A stretch of DNA of 64,000 nucleotides, taken from NCBI RefSeq assembly GCF_046156265.1, contig NZ_JAWDIR010000022.1:310001-374000 (forward strand), read 5' to 3'. Position 1 is the stretch's first letter; every line of letters starts with the position of its first letter. The DNA is from CAMDHY01 sp046156265. GTDB taxonomy: Bacteria > Pseudomonadota > Alphaproteobacteria > Rhizobiales > Segnochrobactraceae. The notes under the pieces are model-generated. The model was not told the DNA's origin. It worked only from the letters and a program-made list of their open reading frames with translations, and did no database searches. This document shows positions 1 to 8,958 of this stretch, piece by piece. The position numbers were made by a program, and so were the translations under genes.

Positions 1-2
1 TC

Positions 3-401
3 ACTCTCGCCTCGATCACCGCCAAGGGCGGCCAGCCGGGCCGCGCCAACTACGCCGCCTCGAAGTGGGGCCTCGTCGGCCTGACGAAGACCCTCGCCGT
101 CGAGTGGGGCCGCCACGGCATCCGCGTCAACGCGGTGGCACCGAACGGCGTCGACACGCCGATGCTGCGCGACGGCGTGCCGGCGGACTTCCTGGCCGTC
201 ATGCTCGACCGCACGCCGCTCGGCCGCTTCGCCACCGCCGAGGAGATCGCTGACGCCATCGCCTACCTGCTGTCGCCGCGCTCGGCCTACGTCACCGGCG
301 CCGTGCTGGAGCTCGACGGCGGCCTCACCGCCGGCTTCCTCACCCACCAGCAGGGTGGCCACTTCGCCCTGAAGAGCCGTCCCCCGGAGACCCGCTCGTG
401 A
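3..401 (+). CDS. Short-chain dehydrogenase/reductase, C-terminal part
   Basis: The open frame enters from outside the window and ends in TGA at 399-401. About 132 residues are visible. They contain the SDR active-site motif YAASK near residue 19 of the visible part, then the family segments RVNAVAPNGVDTPM and YVTGAVLELDGG, so this is the C-terminal half of a classical NAD(P)-dependent oxidoreductase of about 250 residues. The catalytic Ser and the Rossmann GxxxGxG lie upstream of the window. Its stop overlaps the GTG start of the next SDR by four bases (GTGA), so the two are probably translationally coupled and belong to one operon with the flavoprotein and glutathione transferase that follow. 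The substrate cannot be read from the sequence. Confidence 0.9.
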   Translation, partial: TLASITAKGGQPGRANYAASKWGLVGLTKTLAVEWGRHGIRVNAVAPNGVDTPMLRDGVPADFLAVMLDRTPLGRFATAEEIADAIAYLLSPRSAYVTGAVLELDGGLTAGFLTHQQGGHFALKSRPPETRS

Positions 402-1129
402 GCACACCCGTCGCCATCGTCACCGGCTCCGGCAGCGGCATCGGCCGCGCCATCGCGCTCAGGCTCGCCGCCGACGGCTTTCACGTCGTCGTCGCCGACC
501 TCGGCGCCGAGCGGGCCGAGGAGACCGTCGGCCTCGTCACCGCCGCCGGCGGATCGGCCGAGGCGGCCGTGCTCGACCTCCGCGACGAGGCGGCGCTCGG
601 CGCCCTCGTCGCCCGCCTCCCCCGCCTCGACGCCGTCGTCAACAACGCCGGCATCTTCGACGAGCGGGCGCTGATGGACCTCACCGCCGACGACTTCCGC
701 CGCCACTACGAGGTCAACCTGATCCCGCTGTTCACGCTGTCGAAGGCGGCGATCCCGCGGCTGCCGCGCGGCGGCAAGATCGTCCACATCGCCTCGCGCG
801 CCTTCCTCGGCGCCCGCAACCACGCACACTACGTCGCCGCCAAGGCGGCCGTCGTCGGGCTGACGCGGGCGATGGCGATGGAGCTCGCGCCCCAGGGCAT
901 CCTCGTCAACGCCGTCGCCCCCGGCCTGATCGACACGCCGCTGCTGCGCGCCCTGACGCCGGAGCGCCTCGAGAAGCAGCTCTCCTTGCAGCCGACGGGC
1001 GCCGCCGGCCGGCCCGCGGACATCGCCAACGCCGTCGCCTTCCTCGCCTCGCCTGCGACCGACTTCATCACCGGCCAGGTGCTGCTCGTCGACGGCGGCA
1101 AGTCGCTCGGCGGCGGGCTCGGGATCTGA
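398..1129 (+). CDS. Short-chain dehydrogenase/reductase (SDR)
   Basis: A complete classical SDR of 243 residues with a GTG start inside the GTGA overlap with the preceding SDR. The Rossmann cofactor motif TGSGSGIGRA is near residues 10-19. NNAG follows, then a Ser in the IASR segment and the catalytic YVAAK (Tyr and Lys). The C-terminal FITGQVLLVDGG is typical of the FabG-like group. It reduces or oxidises a ketone or alcohol with NAD(P)H in the cytoplasm. Two adjacent SDRs followed by a ketosteroid-dehydrogenase-like flavoprotein suggest oxidation of an alicyclic or steroid-like compound, but this is inferred only from neighbours. Confidence 0.92.
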   Translation: MSTPVAIVTGSGSGIGRAIALRLAADGFHVVVADLGAERAEETVGLVTAAGGSAEAAVLDLRDEAALGALVARLPRLDAVVNNAGIFDERALMDLTADDFRRHYEVNLIPLFTLSKAAIPRLPRGGKIVHIASRAFLGARNHAHYVAAKAAVVGLTRAMAMELAPQGILVNAVAPGLIDTPLLRALTPERLEKQLSLQPTGAAGRPADIANAVAFLASPATDFITGQVLLVDGGKSLGGGLGI

Positions 1130-1133
1130 GGCG

Positions 1134-2849
1134 ATGAGCGAGCAAGGCTTCGAGGAGAGCTTCGACGTCGTCGTCGTCGGCTCCGGCGCCGGCGGCATGG
1201 CGGCGGCGCTGACGGCGCGGGCCGCCGGCCTGTCGGTGCTGGTGGTCGAGAAGACCGACGTCTTCGGCGGCTCGACCGCCGTCTCCGGCGGCGCTGTCTG
1301 GATCCCCGACAACCCGCACATGGCCGGCGTCGGCCACACCGACAGCCGCGAGGCGGTGACCACCTATCTTGCGCGCGCCGTCGGCAACCGCGCCCGCAGC
1401 GACCTGATGACCGCCTTTCTCGACCACGGCCCGGAGATGGTGCGCTTCCTCGAGGCGAACACGGCGGTGAAGCTCGCCGCCCGCACCTATTCGCCGGACT
1501 ACAAGCCGGAGCTCGAGGGCGCCTCGTTCGGCGGCCGCACGCTCGATCCGGTCGAGTTCGACGGCCGCCGGCTCGGCCGCTGGTTCGACGCGCTGAGGCG
1601 GCCGATCCCGCAGTTCCTCGCCGCCGGCGGCATGATGGTGAACCGCAAGGACATCGACGCCCTGCTCGGCATGGCCAGGGACCGCGGCAAGGCGCGCCAC
1701 GCCGGCGGCCTCCTCGCCCGCTACGTCCGCGACCGCCTCACCGGCTGGTCGCGCGGCACGCGGCTGCTGATGGGCAATGCGCTCGCCGCCATGCTGCTGA
1801 AGTCCGCCGTCGATGCCGGCATCGACCTGCGACGCAACACGTCGGTCGAGGCGCTCGTCCGAGGCCCCTCCGGCCGCATCGTCGGCGTCCGCCTCGGCGG
1901 CTCGCAGCCGCGCACCATCGCCGCCCGCCGGGCGGTGGTGCTGGCCACCGGCGGCTTCCCGCAGAGCGCCACCCGCCGCGCCGAGATGCTGCCGCACGCG
2001 AGCGTCCACCGCTCGATGGCGCCCGCCGGCAACACCGGCGACGGCCTGTCGCTCGCCCTGTCGGTCGGCGCGGCGGTTGAGACGGAAAACGTCGGCCCCG
2101 CCCTGTGGGCGCCGGTGTCGGTGCTGACGGAGAACGGCCGCGAGACGGTGTTCCCGCACCTCATCATGGACCGACAGAAGCCCGGCCTCGTCGCCGTCAA
2201 CTCGGCCGGCCGGCGCTTCGTCAACGAGGCGACGTCCTATCACGACTTCGTCGCCGCGATGCATCGCGCCCACACTGACGTGCCGTGCATTCCGGCCTGG
2301 CTCATCGTCGACCGCCCGTTCCTGCGCCGCTACGGCCTCGGCGCGGTGCGCCCCGCGCCCTATCCGATCGGCCGCTACCGGAAGGCCGGCTACCTGATCG
2401 AGGCGCCGACCATCGCGGCGCTCGCGGCGAGGATCGGCGTACCGGCGGACGCCCTCGCCGAGACGGTGGCGCAGATGAACGCGGCGGCCGTCGCGGGCGT
2501 GGACCCGCTCTTCCAGCGTGGCCAATCGGCCTATGACCGCTATCTCGGCGATCCCGCGCACGGGCCGAACCCGTGCCTCGGCCCGATCGCGACGCCGCCG
2601 TTCTATGCGGTGGCCGTCTGGCCGGGCGACATCGGCACGGCTGCGGGGCTGAAGGTCGACACCGCCGCCCGCGTGCTCGGTGCCGACGGCCGGCCGATCG
2701 ACGGCCTCTATGCCTGCGGCAACGACATGAACTCGATCATGGCCGGCACCTATCCGGCGGCCGGCATCACCCTCGGCCCGGCGCTCACCTTCGGCTACAT
2801 TGCCGGCCGCACCATCGCCGACGCGGACGCGGTGGACGCCGCCGCCTGA
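1134..2849 (+). CDS. FAD-dependent oxidoreductase, 3-ketosteroid dehydrogenase-like
   Basis: 571 residues, starting four bases after the preceding SDR stop. The N-terminus carries a dinucleotide-binding motif GSGAGGMAAALTA (about residues 16-28) followed by a Glu-Lys (VVEK) and the FGGSTAVSGG segment typical of the FAD_binding_2 superfamily (fumarate reductase / 3-ketosteroid delta-1-dehydrogenase). A second FAD segment near the C-terminus reads GLYACGNDMNSIMAG followed by YPAAGITLGPALTFG, the arrangement seen in KstD-like dehydrogenases. Expected activity is flavin-dependent alpha,beta-desaturation or reduction next to a carbonyl, in the cytoplasm. True steroid specificity is not shown: no other steroid-catabolism genes are visible. 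It could equally be a generic fumarate-reductase-like flavoprotein. Confidence 0.85.
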   Translation: MSEQGFEESFDVVVVGSGAGGMAAALTARAAGLSVLVVEKTDVFGGSTAVSGGAVWIPDNPHMAGVGHTDSREAVTTYLARAVGNRARSDLMTAFLDHGPEMVRFLEANTAVKLAARTYSPDYKPELEGASFGGRTLDPVEFDGRRLGRWFDALRRPIPQFLAAGGMMVNRKDIDALLGMARDRGKARHAGGLLARYVRDRLTGWSRGTRLLMGNALAAMLLKSAVDAGIDLRRNTSVEALVRGPSGRIVGVRLGGSQPRTIAARRAVVLATGGFPQSATRRAEMLPHASVHRSMAPAGNTGDGLSLALSVGAAVETENVGPALWAPVSVLTENGRETVFPHLIMDRQKPGLVAVNSAGRRFVNEATSYHDFVAAMHRAHTDVPCIPAWLIVDRPFLRRYGLGAVRPAPYPIGRYRKAGYLIEAPTIAALAARIGVPADALAETVAQMNAAAVAGVDPLFQRGQSAYDRYLGDPAHGPNPCLGPIATPPFYAVAVWPGDIGTAAGLKVDTAARVLGADGRPIDGLYACGNDMNSIMAGTYPAAGITLGPALTFGYIAGRTIADADAVDAAA

Positions 2850-2869
2850 CCTTTTCCCCGGAGATCCCC

Positions 2870-3478
2870 ATGCGCCTCTACTTCTCCCAGTCCTCGCCGT
2901 TCGTCCGCAAGGTGCTGGTGTGCGCCCACGAGCTCGGCCTCGCCGACAGGATCGAGAACCTGCCGAGCGCCGCCCACCCGGTCGACACCGACAAGACCAT
3001 CGCCGGCGACAACCCGCTCGGCCAGGTACCGACCTTCCTCACCGACGACGGCCACGCCCTCTACGACAGCCGCGTCATCTGCGAGTACCTCGACGTCCTC
3101 GGCGGCGGCGCCCTGTTCCCCGCCGGCGCGGCGCGCTGGCCGGCGCTGGTGCGCCAGTCGGAGGCAGACGGCCTTCTCGATGCCGCGCTGCTCGCCCGCT
3201 ATGAGGGCGCGGTGCGTCCGGCCGAGCACCGCTGGGCGGCGTGGACGGACGGCCAGATGCGCAAGATCACCCGCACCCTCGACCACTTCGAGGCGAACAT
3301 CGCGGCGATCGACGGCGTCGTCGACATCGGCACGATCTCGGTCGGCTGCGCGCTCGGCTATCTCGACTTCCGCTTCGCCGACCTCGGCTGGCGCCCGTCG
3401 CGGCCGAAGCTCGCCGACTGGTACGCCCGCTTCGGCGAGCGCCCGTCGATGGCCGCGACCCGCCCGCCGGCGGCCTGA
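2870..3478 (+). CDS. Glutathione S-transferase family protein
   Basis: 202 residues. The ATG at 2870 is chosen because the protein then begins with the canonical GST opening MRLYFSQSSPFVRKV, a thioredoxin-fold beta-strand followed by the Ser/Cys-type glutathione site. The segment NPLGQVPTF carries the cis-Pro, and YDSRVICEYLD carries the glutathione gamma-Glu binding residues. The all-helical C-terminal domain follows. It conjugates or transfers glutathione in the cytoplasm. It sits 20 bases after the flavoprotein stop and ends the operon, followed by a strong hairpin at 3493-3515. In a catabolic operon it may detoxify an electrophilic intermediate or act as an isomerase. Confidence 0.9.
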   Translation: MRLYFSQSSPFVRKVLVCAHELGLADRIENLPSAAHPVDTDKTIAGDNPLGQVPTFLTDDGHALYDSRVICEYLDVLGGGALFPAGAARWPALVRQSEADGLLDAALLARYEGAVRPAEHRWAAWTDGQMRKITRTLDHFEANIAAIDGVVDIGTISVGCALGYLDFRFADLGWRPSRPKLADWYARFGERPSMAATRPPAA

Positions 3479-3490
3479 GGCCCTGACGAA

Positions 3491-3518
3491 GGCGCCGGTG
3501 GCTCAGCCACCGGCGTTC
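3491..3518 (+). terminator. Perfect palindrome downstream of the GST gene
   Basis: An 11-base arm at 3493-3503 (CGCCGGTGGCT) is followed by one base and its exact reverse complement at 3505-3515, then TTCTC. The stem lies 14 bases after the GST stop, between convergent operons, so it is a likely rho-independent or rho-assisted terminator for the 1-3478 operon. The U-tract is weak. Confidence 0.55.
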
Positions 3519-3568
3519 TCGGCCCTCGCGGCGGCCCAGCCGCCTGCACTCTGACGGGAGGCGGCCGT

Positions 3569-5203
3569 TCAGCCGCCGCCGAGGATCGCCTGGGCGTCGC
3601 GGACGATTTCGGCGAGATGCTCGGCGGAGACGAAGCTCTCGGCGTAGACCTTCGACACGGCTTCCGTGCCCGAGGGGCGCGCCGCGAACCAGCCGTTCGC
3701 CGTCACCACCTTGAGGCCCCCGATCGGCGCGTCGTTGCCGGGCGCGCGCGTCAGCTTGGCGAGGATCGGATCGCCCGCGACCGCGGTGGCGGTGACGTCG
3801 TCGGGGGACAGCTTGGCGAGCCGCGCCTTCTGCTCGAGCGTCGCCGGCGCGTCGATGCGGGTGTAGTAACTCTTCCCGAACTCGGCCGTCAGGTCGGCAT
3901 AGTGCTCGCCGGGGTCCTTGCCGGTGCGCGCCGTGATCTCGGCGGCGAGCAGGTTCATGATCGGGCCGTCCTTGTCGGTCGTCCACACCGTGCCGTCGCG
4001 ACGCAGGAAGCTCGCCCCGGCGCTCTCCTCGCCGCCGAAGCAGACGGTGCCGTCGAACAGGCCAGGCGCGAACCACTTGAAGCCGACCGGCACCTCGGTG
4101 AGCCGCCGCCCGAGCTTGCCGACCACCTTGTCGATCATGCTGCTCGACACCAGCGTCTTGCCGACCGCCGCCGTCGCCGGCCAGTCGGGCCGGTGCGTCA
4201 GGAGATAGAGGATCGCCACCGCTAGGTAGTGGTTGGGGTTCATCAACCCGCTGCCCGGGCAGACGATGCCGTGGCGGTCGGAGTCCGGGTCATTCGCGAA
4301 GGCGACGCGGAAGCGGTCCTTCAGGTCAACGAGGCCCGCCATCGCATAGGGGCTCGAGCAGTCCATGCGGATGGCGCCGTCGTGGTCGACGCGCATGAAG
4401 GCGAAGGTCGGGTCGACCGCCCGGTTCACCACCTCGATGTCGAGGCCGTAGACCTCGTTGATCGCGTCCCAGTAGTGGACCGCCGCGCCGCCGAGCGGAT
4501 CGACCCCGAGCTTGATGCCGGCGTCGCGGACCGCCGCCATGTCGATGACGTTGCGCAGGTCCTCGACATAGGGCCGCATCAGGTCCTGGGCGTGCGTCGT
4601 CGGCGCGACGATCGCCCGCTCGTAGGCCATCCGACGCACGTCGGCGTTGCCGTCCGACAGCAGGGCGTTGGCGCGGCCCTCGATCCACTTCGTCACGTCG
4701 GTATCGGCGGGGCCGCCGTTGGTGGGGTTGTACTTGAAGCCACCGTCCTGGGGCGGGTTGTGCGAGGGCGTGATGACGATGCCGTCGGCTAGCCGCGACG
4801 CGAGCCCGCGGTTGTGGACGAGGATGGCGCGCGAGATCACCGGCGTCGGCGCGAAGCCGTCGTCCTGCTCGATGACGGTCTCGACGCCGTTCGCGGCCAG
4901 CACCTCGAGCGCCGTGCGCTGCGCCGCATCGGACAGGGCGTGCGTGTCCTTGCCCATGAACAGCGGGCCGTCGGTGCCCTGGGCGGCGCGGTAGTCGCAG
5001 ATCGCCTGGGTGATCGCCAGGATGTGCGCCTCGGTGAAGGAGGCCTTTGAGGAGGTGCCGCGGTGGCCGCTGGTGCCGAAGGCGACGCGCTGACCGGGAT
5101 CATCCATGTCGGGGCGCCGGGTGTGGTAGTCCCGTTCCAGCGCCACCGGGTCGATCAGCATGTCCTTCGGCGCCGGCTTGCCGGCGAGCGGTGAAATCGG
5201 CAT
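3569..5203 (-). CDS. pgm: Phosphoglucomutase (alpha-D-glucose phosphate-specific)
   Basis: 544 residues, matching the usual length of bacterial Pgm (about 546). It interconverts glucose 1-phosphate and glucose 6-phosphate in the cytoplasm, feeding glycogen, cell-wall and exopolysaccharide precursors. The opening AFGTSGHRG is the family substrate-binding segment. The phosphoserine loop TPSHNPP has the catalytic Ser at residue 147. NDPDSDRHG is the Mg-binding DxDxDR loop, GGEESAG is the sugar-binding loop, and the C-terminal RPSGTE is the phosphate-binding loop. All expected residues are present. It is a single gene on the minus strand, not embedded in a glg operon. Its stop lies within a GC-rich hairpin around 3559-3580. 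Confidence 0.96.
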   Translation of the reverse strand: MPISPLAGKPAPKDMLIDPVALERDYHTRRPDMDDPGQRVAFGTSGHRGTSSKASFTEAHILAITQAICDYRAAQGTDGPLFMGKDTHALSDAAQRTALEVLAANGVETVIEQDDGFAPTPVISRAILVHNRGLASRLADGIVITPSHNPPQDGGFKYNPTNGGPADTDVTKWIEGRANALLSDGNADVRRMAYERAIVAPTTHAQDLMRPYVEDLRNVIDMAAVRDAGIKLGVDPLGGAAVHYWDAINEVYGLDIEVVNRAVDPTFAFMRVDHDGAIRMDCSSPYAMAGLVDLKDRFRVAFANDPDSDRHGIVCPGSGLMNPNHYLAVAILYLLTHRPDWPATAAVGKTLVSSSMIDKVVGKLGRRLTEVPVGFKWFAPGLFDGTVCFGGEESAGASFLRRDGTVWTTDKDGPIMNLLAAEITARTGKDPGEHYADLTAEFGKSYYTRIDAPATLEQKARLAKLSPDDVTATAVAGDPILAKLTRAPGNDAPIGGLKVVTANGWFAARPSGTEAVSKVYAESFVSAEHLAEIVRDAQAILGGG

Positions 5204-5348
5204 CGACGTCGGCCCTCCTCGTCGCCTGGCTCATGGGCCGGCGCAGTGTCGGTCGGTGGGGAGCGTGGCCCCGGCCGGGTCCTTTCGACCCGGCGCTAAG
5301 GGGTCGCAGAGTTTCGCGACAGCGTCCAGACGGTGGCGGTGGCGCGCC

Positions 5349-6392
5349 TCACGCCGCGGCCTTCGCCTCCGTGACGAGCCGGCGCAAGGTCTCCTCGATG
5401 CGGTTGCGGCCACCGCCGCCGCGCGTCCGCCGATGCGCCGCCTTCAGGCGGCCGTCGAGGAAGGCCTCGACGACGATGGCCGCGACGTAGCTCTTGCGCG
5501 CCACCGCCGGGGTGTTGCCGAGGATCTCCGACACCGCCTTCATCACGCCGGCGATCTGACGCTTGCGCGCCGTCTCCGACGCCGCCGGCTCCATCTCGAG
5601 GAAGCGCTCGCACGCCAGTACGCAGCCGGCGCGCTGGCGCAGGTCCTTGGCGGTGATCGGCCGCCCGGTCGCCTGCGCGAGGTAGACATTGACGTCGCGG
5701 GCGGTGATCGGCCGCGTGCCGTCGCCGCTGACATACTGGACGAGACGGCGACCCGGCAGTTCCGCGAGGCGGGCGAGCGCGCGGGCGAGCGCCGCGTCCT
5801 CGATGGCGCACGAGGCGTCCTTGCCGCCCTTGGCGCGGAAGGCGAGCTCGATGCGGCGGGAGCCGATCTCGACGTCGTCCTTCATCAGGGTCGCGGCGCC
5901 GCGGCTGCCGGACAGGCGGAGATAGTCCTCGCAGCCGACGCGGATGTGGGCGCCGTCCATGATCGCCACGGCGCAGGCGAGCGCCTTCTCGCGCGTCAGC
6001 GTGCGCCGGGCGAGGTCGACCCGGACCACCTTGCGCAGTTTCGGGAGCACCGCGAGCGTTTCCGCCAACCGCTCGAGCTTCTGCGCCTCGCGCACCGCCT
6101 CCCAGCCGGGATGGTAGCGATATTGCAGCCGTCCCGCCTCGTCGCGGCCGACCGCCTGCAAGTGCGCCTTCGCGTCCGTGGCGATGCGCACCTCCCTGTA
6201 GGCCGGCGGCACGGCGAGTGCGGCGATGCGGTCGAGCACCTTCGGTTCGCTGATCCGCCGCCCCTTGCGGTCGAGGTAGACGAAGCCCCGCCCCTGGCGT
6301 CGCCGGGCGATGGTGAGCGCCGACACCGTCCCGTGCCGCAGCCCCGCTTCCGTGAGCCCCGCCTCGTGCCCGCTCTCCAGGGTGATCGTCAT
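5349..6392 (-). CDS. DNA topoisomerase IB
   Basis: 347 residues, the size of the poxvirus-like bacterial topoisomerase IB family, which relaxes supercoils by transient 3'-phosphotyrosyl cleavage. The start at 6392 gives the protein MTITLESGH and excludes a much longer in-frame extension that only shadows the neighbouring SDR. Landmarks in order: FVYLDRKGRRI, RYHPGWEAVRE, the first catalytic Arg in HIRVGCEDY, a Lys in RAKGGKDAS, the second Arg in KDLRQRAG, and the active Tyr302 in RKSYVAA. As in the Deinococcus enzyme, the position of the poxvirus active-site His carries Asn (GNTPAV). The segment after the second Arg (RQRAG) departs from the more usual RTW form. A SDR gene lies upstream on the same strand. 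Confidence 0.92.
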   Translation of the reverse strand: MTITLESGHEAGLTEAGLRHGTVSALTIARRRQGRGFVYLDRKGRRISEPKVLDRIAALAVPPAYREVRIATDAKAHLQAVGRDEAGRLQYRYHPGWEAVREAQKLERLAETLAVLPKLRKVVRVDLARRTLTREKALACAVAIMDGAHIRVGCEDYLRLSGSRGAATLMKDDVEIGSRRIELAFRAKGGKDASCAIEDAALARALARLAELPGRRLVQYVSGDGTRPITARDVNVYLAQATGRPITAKDLRQRAGCVLACERFLEMEPAASETARKRQIAGVMKAVSEILGNTPAVARKSYVAAIVVEAFLDGRLKAAHRRTRGGGGRNRIEETLRRLVTEAKAAA

Positions 6393-6484
6393 CGGCCGTC
6401 CGTCCCGTTGCCGCCGTCGACAACGACGGGGCGGCCACTGCCGTTCCCGCGCGGGCGCAGTTGCAAGACCCGGGCGGCGTTCCC

Positions 6485-7267
6485 TCAGTACGTCGTGCGG
6501 CCTCCAGAGAGGTCGAAGACGGAGCCAGTGGTGAACGACACCTCGTCGGAGACCAGCCAGGCGATCATCGCGCCGACCTCCTCCGGCTGGCAGAAGCGCT
6601 GCATCGGGATCTTCGCCAGGAAGGCCTCGTTCATCTCCGGCGTGACGGCGTGCATGAGTTCGGTCTCCGTCACCGTCGGCGTCACGGCGTTGACGAGCAC
6701 GCCCCTGGTGGCGAGCTCCTTGCCGAGCACCTTGGTCAGCGCGATCACCCCCGCCTTCACCGCGCTGTAGCAGCCGAGGTTGGGGTTGCCCTCCTTGCCG
6801 GCGACGGAGGCGACGTTGACGATGCGGCCGCGCCCCGCGGCGAGCATCACCGGGATCACCGACCGGCAGCAGTAGAACACGCCGGTGAGGTTCACCTTCA
6901 CAACCGCGTCCCACGCGTCCGGCGGATATTCCCACACCGGCACCGTCGGCCCGACGATCGCGGCATTGTTGACGAGCCCGTCGATGCGGCCGAATGCGCC
7001 GAGCGTCGCGGCGACGGCGGCCTCGACCGAATCGAGAGACGACTGCTCGTAGACGATCGGCGATACCCGCCCGAGGCTCGCGAGCTCCGCAGCCGTTGCC
7101 TGCAGCCGGTCGGCGTCGCGGTCCCACAGGGCGACCGTGGCGCCGTGGGCGAGGAGACGCTCGGCGGCGGCCCGGCCGATACCGCGCGCAGCACCGGTGA
7201 CGATGATGACGCGGCCGGCCAGCGGCGGGTGCGGGCGGGCGGTGCTTGGACGGGTTTCGGTGGGCAA
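6485..7267 (-). CDS. SDR family oxidoreductase, FabG-like
   Basis: 260 residues. The Rossmann motif TGAARGIGRA is near residues 25-34, followed by NNAAIVG, the catalytic Ser in NVASVAG and CYSAVK (Tyr and Lys). The C-terminal FTTGSVFDLSGG is typical of 3-oxoacyl-ACP-reductase-like enzymes. The first 15 or so residues are a Pro-rich extension, so a later start is possible. It is transcribed away from the class III aminotransferase. The intergenic region between them holds a candidate GntR operator, so this SDR may belong to the same regulon and oxidise or reduce an intermediate of the amine pathway. The substrate is unknown. Confidence 0.9.
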   Translation of the reverse strand: MPTETRPSTARPHPPLAGRVIIVTGAARGIGRAAAERLLAHGATVALWDRDADRLQATAAELASLGRVSPIVYEQSSLDSVEAAVAATLGAFGRIDGLVNNAAIVGPTVPVWEYPPDAWDAVVKVNLTGVFYCCRSVIPVMLAAGRGRIVNVASVAGKEGNPNLGCYSAVKAGVIALTKVLGKELATRGVLVNAVTPTVTETELMHAVTPEMNEAFLAKIPMQRFCQPEEVGAMIAWLVSDEVSFTTGSVFDLSGGRTTY

Positions 7268-7388
7268 CAGGACCTCCGGCCTTCAGCTTCGAGGCAATCC
7301 GGCGGGATCCACCGGCGCCCGAGGCGCCCGTCGGCGGATCCCGCCGGGCGGATACGGCAGCCAGCCGAAGGGGGGAGGATCGGCAGAC

Positions 7389-7417
7389 TTGATATTTGTA
7401 TCCACGTATCAGATTAT
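7389..7417 (+). promoter_or_regulatory. Promoter with putative GntR operator (site A)
   Basis: TTGATA (7389-7394) and GATTAT (7412-7417) are separated by exactly 17 bases, a good sigma70-type promoter for the aminotransferase starting at 7481. The spacer contains GTATCCACGTATCA. TGATA at 7390 and TATCA at 7407 form an inverted repeat. The 11-mer TCCACGTATCA recurs exactly at 15540-15550, and GTATCC or its complement recurs at 20204-20210. The shared motif suggests repression by the GntR regulator encoded at 12425-13084. Confidence 0.5.
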
Positions 7418-7480
7418 GGCGACCCGGCCCCGCCACGCAATCGCGAATGCGGCGCCAACCCCACAAGTGGAACACTCGTG

Positions 7481-8878
7481 ATGGCTCTGTCGGATCTCCT
7501 CGCCGTGCCGAATTCGCTGGAGTCGCGGGACCGCCGCAGCGTTCTGCATCCGATGACCGACCTCGTGCGCCACGATCGCGAGGGACCACTCGTCATCGAC
7601 CACGGCGAAGGCGTGCGCGTCTATGACGACACCGGCCGCGCCTACATCGAGGGCGTCTCGGGCCTGTGGTCGATCTCGCTCGGCTTCGGCCAGGAGCGCC
7701 TCGTCAAGGCGGCCGCCGAGCAGATGGCGAAGCTGTCGAGCTACCACATGTTCCGCTTCAAGAGCCACGAGCCCGGCATCGAGCTCGCCGAGAAGCTGCT
7801 CGCACTGGCACCATCGCCGATGTCGAAGGTGTTCTTCGCCAACTCCGGCTCGGAAGCCGCCGATTCGGCGATGAAGCTCGTCTGGTACTACAACAACGCC
7901 ATCGGCCGGCCGGAGAAGAAGAAGATCATCGGCCGCATCGGCGGCTACCACGGCGTCACCATCGCGTCGGGCAGCCTCACCGGGCTCGCCCGCAACCACA
8001 CCGACTTCGACCTGCCGATCGCCCGCGTGCTGCACACCGACTGCCCGCATTTCTGGCGCTACGGCCTGCCGGGCGAGAGCGAGGAAGCGTTCGCAACGCG
8101 GCTCGCCGACAATCTCGAAAAGATGATCCTGGCCGAGGGGCCGGAGACGGTCGCCGCCTTCTTCGCCGAGCCGGTCATGGGCTCGGGCGGCGTCATCGTC
8201 CCGCCCGCCACCTATTTCGACAAGATACAGGCGGTCCTGAAGAAGTACGACGTGCTGTTCGTCGTCGACGAGGTGATCTGCGGCTTCGGCCGGCTGGGCG
8301 ACCTGTTCGGCTGCAACACCTTCAACCTGAAGCCCGACATCATGACGATGGCGAAGGGGCTGTCGTCCGGCTACCTGCCGATCTCGGCGGTGATGATCTC
8401 CGAGCCGATCTGGCAGGCGTGCCTGTCGGAGAGCAGCAAGATCGGCGTGTTCGGCCACGGCTTCACCTATTCCGGCCACCCGGTCTGCGCCGCCGTGGCG
8501 CTCGAGACGCTCGCGATCTACGAGGACCTCGACATCGTCGCCCGCGTGCGTCGCATGGCGCCGGTGCTGCAGGACGGCATGGCGGCGCTCGCCGACCACC
8601 CGCTCGTCGGCGAGACGCGCGGCCTCGGCCTCGTCGGCGCGCTCGAGATCGTCAAGGACAAGGCGAAGAAGGAGTCGTTCCCGCCGGCGGCGAACATCGG
8701 CCTCTACATCGAGCGCCGCTGCCAGGAACACGGCGTCATCCTGCGGGCGCTGGGCGATGCCCTGACCATCGCGCCGCCGCTGATCGTCGAGAAGGCCGAC
8801 ATCCACGAGATCCTGCGCGTCGTCGCCGTCGCCCTCGACGAGACCCTCGACCACGTCCGCCGCGAAGGGCTGATGTGA
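7481..8878 (+). CDS. Class III aminotransferase (omega-transaminase type)
   Basis: 465 residues, a PLP-dependent fold-type I aminotransferase of the 4-aminobutyrate / beta-alanine-pyruvate group. Family landmarks are GVSGLWSISLGFG near the N-terminus, FFANSGSEAADSAMKL for PLP phosphate binding, GGYHGVT, FVVDEVICGFGR carrying the PLP-ring Asp, and AKGLSSGYLPISAV with the Schiff-base Lys292. It transfers a terminal amino group, probably from an omega-amino acid or diamine, to pyruvate or 2-oxoglutarate. It heads a plus-strand run with a PLP dehydratase and a metallo-hydrolase and is preceded by a promoter with a putative GntR operator. Which amine it uses cannot be decided from sequence. Confidence 0.93.
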   Translation: MALSDLLAVPNSLESRDRRSVLHPMTDLVRHDREGPLVIDHGEGVRVYDDTGRAYIEGVSGLWSISLGFGQERLVKAAAEQMAKLSSYHMFRFKSHEPGIELAEKLLALAPSPMSKVFFANSGSEAADSAMKLVWYYNNAIGRPEKKKIIGRIGGYHGVTIASGSLTGLARNHTDFDLPIARVLHTDCPHFWRYGLPGESEEAFATRLADNLEKMILAEGPETVAAFFAEPVMGSGGVIVPPATYFDKIQAVLKKYDVLFVVDEVICGFGRLGDLFGCNTFNLKPDIMTMAKGLSSGYLPISAVMISEPIWQACLSESSKIGVFGHGFTYSGHPVCAAVALETLAIYEDLDIVARVRRMAPVLQDGMAALADHPLVGETRGLGLVGALEIVKDKAKKESFPPAANIGLYIERRCQEHGVILRALGDALTIAPPLIVEKADIHEILRVVAVALDETLDHVRREGLM

Positions 8879-8958
8879 CCGGCCGTCGCGGGTCTATCCT
8901 CGCCTGACCCGATTCGGGGTGACGGTCACGGTGTGACGGACAGGGACGCGGCGCTGTG

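Noticed and set aside
287..2561. Long minus-strand frames opposite the first SDR and flavoprotein genes
   Set aside because: They are antisense shadows with Arg/Gly/Ala/Asp-rich low-complexity translations, while the plus strand carries complete Rossmann and active-site motifs.
6393..7589. In-frame upstream extension of the topoisomerase IB gene to 7589
   Set aside because: The extension translates to Arg/Pro-rich shadow of the SDR gene at 6485-7267 and would place the family start 400 residues into the protein.
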